From NCBI RefSeq assembly GCF_963678635.1, contig NC_087068.1, forward strand, positions 37,705,436 to 37,769,435: a DNA stretch of 64,000 bases. Reading direction: 5' to 3'. The first letter of the stretch is position 1, and each line of letters starts with the position of its first letter. The notes below the pieces were generated by a model. The model saw nothing but the letters and a program-made list of their open reading frames with translations. It ran no database searches and was not told the DNA's origin. The position numbers and the translations under genes are program-made. The stretch is from Symsagittifera roscoffensis. Lineage: Eukaryota; Xenacoelomorpha; Acoela; Convolutidae. Positions 60,501 through 64,000 of the stretch are shown piece by piece.

Positions 60501-61108
60501 CGAACAATCGATCAAGGAATAACTCATATAATAGATCGAACTATAACAGACAAAACAATAATTACCAAAACAGATCGCGAAATAATTCACAAAATCGACA
60601 CCCAAGTTATAATAATCGTTATAGAAATTATTCCCAATCACCACACCGGAATAATAATCACTATAATAACTCTAATAATCGTCATAGAAGCAGTACACCT
60701 AAACATCAAAGACAAATCAATCAAGTACAAGCTAATCCAGAAACAACATCAGACCCCCCAGGTATTGATAACACAGTAACTGATACGTTACAACTCAATC
60801 AAATAAACTGTACATCATCAGATTCAGAAAGTGATACTGAAAACACTCTTTCTATCAATATGATAAAAGTCGAAAATGACTATGAATCTGTCATATATGA
60901 ACAACCCTTTCCATCACACATATATGAAAATCAATCAGAATTTCTTCAAAATTATTACACTACACCCATAAATTCCACACCAACGACGCAAGAAACAAAC
61001 GAGATTAACACTACAGATCAAACCAATAAAAATACCAAAACAAAATGCTTGAATACAAACCACATTTATCAAAATATACAAAAAGAACAACCCAAAGAAA
61101 AAATTTGA
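57500..61108 (+). CDS. gag: Retrotransposon Gag polyprotein, 1,202 aa
   Basis: Gag forms the particle that packages element RNA. The N-terminal region (about 1-280) is a globular-looking domain I do not recognise. Residues about 280-600 are Pro/Gln/Asn/Thr-rich, with a repeated PIQQQNP phrase. Residues about 602-752 resemble the retrotransposon capsid domain: FTGTDPEYSVEDYL, then AAQKWFSVLP, WKRFTQEFSKMF, RRLPNETIKQIAVRIETL. A CCHC zinc knuckle has C842, C845, H850 and C855. Residues about 897-1073 are low-complexity Asn/Ser/Arg/Tyr with many SRNN and YNRN repeats, probably RNA-binding. At 1,202 aa it is much longer than usual Ty3/gypsy Gag. It ends at a UGA after which the same frame continues into protease. 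The start at 57500 is inside the upstream ORF. Confidence 0.92.
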   Translation: MSSTHTPGDETPDDDEIFPFIVDADTDRGQHIFCQNLLVNLFEPGISPCKTEFPDVKIKRQIIDHYLKDICNITQQYGIYSIEFTSPNHNNRTYTIQTDDLDLEFSKVFSEYIKSIQYHNSQRANSIFTNEVFALIYSYISILENELPLTNVSPTETSKHLRVRHEITLLSSYLNIIKENFTKDDVSQHTKHDLQKILAWFIIDYFTHNIDLIAQARKNFRPQNSNDDTAITEQSDYVWDPEWSHSAFINFPQSISSQAIGTISYIRDYVRVIPLTIDATPLNYNTFLPDTQNNSLNSTVIHNENLNGTRNLTQQDIQTPSHFINEEIVHTTTTQQSISPIRPNLTTPRNTNPSQTQVTLQSTVKPSVAPKYSHMDYQTYKPMTIPSKTRKTFTRNNFADHNYNYTHPSKTNYQPQRNFNQYTKPRNWDNPTAQYNSTNFQPNPPQDRSGNYPFFQQNKNKKQTSYQMDYLSSDEDFLQPDIFAPNTQEYRRQGIQKTRTNHRNFSPQSIDAQYQQPIQQQNPINTQSFQPIQQQNPMTTHSYQPSQMQNEIPLPYYLQQHEITRNQLSNFSQMPNAAESLQMTMNPYLMGGSSITSNKPLMVFTGTDPEYSVEDYLNAVTANLILNIGPEPINTPLHQNWIHRRTALIQTTLDGAAQKWFSVLPLEIKSNWKRFTQEFSKMFDSERNKQQQRVLCNEIRRLPNETIKQIAVRIETLVRKAYSLNTHDYKNTKMTEILMMTLTPQLRKIAIKKRASHPSSIREPDLDFRKLVDKLEQAEITMKLEETENLKLQYVNKIETTPTNINNIQESETDLVEKITEILNIYEKNPNFKGKPSFKKWCNYCRRYGHSISECRQKQQDSQNKPQKYKEPNKSFYQYMKKDQNLPNKNVYSNNSSGKPLPNNTSYTRNQSPYNSSYRGRSPERRNTYNSSQNHYNRPNSQNNYSRSNSNTQRFVSRSNSQSRNNYYPNNQSRNSSYNRNRNYSYNRNRSYSNNRNQNYPNNRSRNNSYNRSNYNRQNNNYQNRSRNNSQNRHPSYNNRYRNYSQSPHRNNNHYNNSNNRHRSSTPKHQRQINQVQANPETTSDPPGIDNTVTDTLQLNQINCTSSDSESDTENTLSINMIKVENDYESVIYEQPFPSHIYENQSEFLQNYYTTPINSTPTTQETNEINTTDQTNKNTKTKCLNTNHIYQNIQKEQPKEKI

Positions 61109-64000
61109 ACAATACCATTTCTCTTAGAAAGCCCAAGAAATAAAGAATTTCAACCACCAGACCTTGAAATAGATTTTTTAATTGATTCAGGAGCAGAATC
61201 AAACATACTAAACATTCCCACATGGAATGAAATAAAAACTTTACACCCAAAGCTAACACCTCTTGAAACCTCCAGTAAGTTAGCGACAGCACAAGGATCA
61301 ACATTGATAAACTACGGAAAAATCCAATTATTTCTCCTCCCTACCAGAACAATGGAGCAAAGCAAACTTCTAAACAAGCCATTTAAACAAATATTCCATA
61401 TTACTGATATTAAATATAACATCATTGGTATACCATTTATTTCAAAGTATATACCAACAATTAACATACTAAATAGTAAAATATTAATCAAAGATAAATA
61501 TACAAAAACAAAAGAAACATCATTAACATTTTTTCAAAGATTAAATAAACAACCACCATTCTTTTCAAAATTTTATCCGATATTTAACCAACAAAGAAAA
61601 CACCTGAAACCACTATCAGGAAACATCTATAATTTTTCAATAAAACAAGTTCATCAATATGATAAAGAACAAAACAAACAAAAATTTTATATGTCAGATT
61701 TTGAATTCAAACCTATTCATAAATTTTTCAAAATTACAATCTCTTCAATAAAATATTTGAAAAATTCGAATTCAGATATTATTTCCCTACATGTTTATAA
61801 CAACACACCTTACCAAGTAACATTACCTTTAGGACTTTTAGGATATTGTGAAACTAACGCTACAACATCACCAATACACGAAAAAGCCTATCGCGTAAAT
61901 AATATACTCCAATTACTAGATATTTGCCAATCTACAATTCTTAATGAAGAATTATCTATAAATAATATAATAAGTAACGAAAACAGAAATACGGATTATT
62001 TCACAAAAACTCCATATTTCAAACCTACATTCAACATCAGTAACTACACAGAGGACCAACAGAAATTTTTAACAATGTTTAATTTCCAACATTCACAAAT
62101 AACACAAGACGAATTCGAAAAGTTAGCCAAACAGCTAATTCAATATTCATCAGTCTATGCAACATCAAAATTCGATGTTGGCAAAATCAGTTCATCACTA
62201 CATCTCCCATTAAAACCAGACGCAGTTTTCAAAAAACAAAGAGCAAGTAAAGTACCAATTCACTTACATGATAAAGTAAACAGATTACTCGATATTTTAG
62301 AACAGTACAATATTATATCACCAGTTAATAAAGAAGAACAACCAAAAGGCAACACATTCATCAACCCCGTTATCATTCTAGCTAAAGGAGAATCATTAAA
62401 AATCGTTCTCGACGCTAGATACCTCAATTCACTCATAGATGAATCAAAATGTAATTGGCCCATTGAACCAATACAAGTTATTTTAACAAAAATAAACGGC
62501 AAATACTTCACAACCGCCGACATGAATAGTGCATACAATCAAATGCCACTAGATGAACAATCACGACGTTTAACACAATTTGTTATCGGAAACCAACAAT
62601 ATGAATTCAACCGCTTATTCTATGGAATATCCATAGGACCAGCAGCATTTTCAGCCTTTATGAGCAAAATTTTTAGACCACTAATACTCAAGAAAAACGC
62701 AATCACCTATTTAGACGATGTTTTTATGCAATCACAATCAAAAGACGAAATGTTCAAAGTTTTAGAAACATATCACCAAATACTTCAGAATGAAAATCTG
62801 AAGGCCGCCCCCGATAAATCACATTTCTTTTTGACAAGAGTTAAATTCTTAGAACATAACATAGAAAGAAAAACAATCACTCCACTGAAATCACGCATTG
62901 ACGCTATTCAAAAACTTCAACCACCAACAAATAAAAAGAAAATCCAAGAGTTCCTTGGAATGTTAAACTTTTTAAGTAAATATGTTTATAAAATGCAATT
63001 ATATCTACGACCATTTTACAACATCCTTAGACAACAAAATAATTTTGAATGGAATACAGAACATCAAACACGATTCGAAGAAATAAAGAAACTTTTAACT
63101 GAACAAATTTCAAACACAATTCCAGACCCTGATCAACCATTTTATGCAATGTGCGATGCTTCGAACTTTGGCATCGGCGCAGCATTATTACAATCACATA
63201 ATAGTACAAATAAAATGAACCTAATATCAGCAAATTCTCGATTATTCACTCAAGCAGAGCTACGACTCTCAACTCTAATGAGAGAATGTACAGCCATAAT
63301 ATATACACTTACAGAATATGAATTTCTGATACTTGGATCAAAACATCCCACAGTTTTATTCACAGACCACAAACCAATCATCTTTCTTTTTACACAGAAA
63401 TCTAACCCAAACCACCGAGTTTACAGATTTCAACTAATTCTAATGAAGTTTCCAAACTTACATATAGTTTGGACTGCAGGAAAAAATCTTGCATTACCAG
63501 ACACCTTAAGTCGAAATACACCACCTGAATTACTTACACGAAAAACAACAGTTGAAATACCCAAAAACATAAAATTCGACCTTGCAGAAAACGAAACATC
63601 ACCTCGATTAGAATGCAAATATACAGTTAAAACTGATATTGAACAATCACAAATAAATAATTTACAACATTTCCCACTTTATTTAGATTGTCAAAATAAT
63701 CATTATGAAGTTGACCTACTTGGAACATCAACTTTTAAACCAATTCCATATTCTCAATGGATAAAAAATAACACCCAACAAAAACGAACAAAACAACACC
63801 TACCTAAAAAAGACCATTTTCCACTAATTGAAAAAGAAGATTTAACTGATAAAATAAATTTATCAGGACCACAAACAAATGATTCAAAATACACAATAAA
63901 TCAAGTTTTTGACCTTCACGACCCACTTGATACAATACCCTTATCTAAATTCGAAGTTGAAAACATTTTTCTCCCCCCAACAGATACGATTACAATTTCA
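61109..64000 (+). CDS. pol: Retrotransposon Pol (protease, reverse transcriptase, RNase H), partial, in frame with gag
   Basis: The reading frame of gag continues past the UGA at 61106-61108 without another stop to the window end. An aspartic protease has IDSGAES (Asp at 61184) with an IGIPF segment about 80 residues later. A linker of about 220 residues includes a VTLPLGLLGYCE strand seen in other Ty3/gypsy Pols. Reverse transcriptase starts near 62150, with motif A TTADMNSAYNQ (Asp at 62519), motif B YGISIGPAAFSAF and motif C YLDD (62708-62719). RNase H has CDASNFGIGA, RECTAI and TDHKP, giving the Asp, Glu and Asp residues, then LPDTLSR. Codons after about 63550 are an unassigned linker; integrase is expected beyond 64000. 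No ATG lies at the start, so it is probably made as a Gag-Pol fusion by stop-codon readthrough. Confidence 0.92.

Larger units (their letters stand above)
55508..64000 (+). mobile_element. Ty3/gypsy-type LTR retrotransposon, 3' part outside the window
   Basis: Order seen: candidate 5' LTR, primer binding site, about 1.2 kb leader, small basic ORF, gag with capsid and CCHC knuckle, protease (DSGA), reverse transcriptase (YLDD), RNase H. Protease-RT-RNase H following a CCHC gag is the Ty3/gypsy arrangement; integrase should follow but is off the window. The plus strand is strongly A-rich, unlike the T-rich host DNA to the left. The only stop codon from the start of gag (57500) to the window end is the UGA at 61106, so the copy looks young and perhaps active. 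It lies upstream of, and antisense to, the GPCR exons. Confidence 0.93.

Noticed and set aside
60168-60779. 203-codon plus-strand ORF inside gag
   Set aside because: An alternative frame of the Asn-rich low-complexity tail of Gag; Ile/Thr/Asn monotony is expected from the base bias.
1-64000. CRISPR arrays, operons or bacterial systems
   Set aside because: The sequence is eukaryotic; tandem repeats here have no regular spacers and no cas-like genes.

Overview
This is an AT-rich animal nuclear genome window, not bacterial. The genes are split by spliceosomal introns, two host genes concern or suggest motile cilia, and most of the DNA is repeats. The species cannot be fixed from the sequence. 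Dense short non-autonomous elements and two GC-AG introns would fit a repeat-rich invertebrate such as a larger larvacean, but that is only a hypothesis.

Four host genes can be built exon by exon. (1) A linker histone H1-like gene on + (14767-15524, 2 exons, 178 aa). (2) CFAP299 on - (23334 to 17453, 5 exons, 237 aa), a conserved cilia/flagella protein. (3) A 16-exon gene on + (24197-43718, 594 aa) for a charged coiled-coil protein I do not recognise. It starts 862 bp from CFAP299 in a head-to-head pair, so a shared promoter and a ciliary role are plausible. (4) A divergent rhodopsin-like GPCR on - (54793 to 48073), with three exons covering TM3 to TM7; the exon or exons for TM1-TM2 are missing from the visible sequence.

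The first 48 kb is packed with T-rich repeats. Many have a tRNA-like head with Pol III boxes and end in the same tail, a small hairpin (core gcgaagc-tcc-gcttcgc) followed by cctctgtg. I count about 18 tails, every one on the + strand, across genes transcribed both ways. Other repeats are a 1.2-kb tandem duplication (4.8-7.3 kb), several short tandem arrays, three hAT-type MITEs with 8-bp target duplications (32.8, 37.8 and 51.9 kb), and a 259-bp foldback element inserted in one of the SINE-like copies (44.3 kb). A decayed second copy of the coiled-coil gene's promoter and exon 1 lies in its intron 1.

From about 55.5 kb to the window end is a Ty3/gypsy-type LTR retrotransposon on +. It has a candidate 5' LTR and primer site, a long leader, a small basic ORF overlapping the start of gag, a 1,202-codon gag with a zinc knuckle and an Asn/Ser/Arg/Tyr-rich tail, then protease, reverse transcriptase and RNase H in the same frame as gag, separated only by one UGA. 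Integrase and the 3' LTR lie beyond the window. The element probably sits in or beside the GPCR gene and may separate its first exon or exons from the rest.
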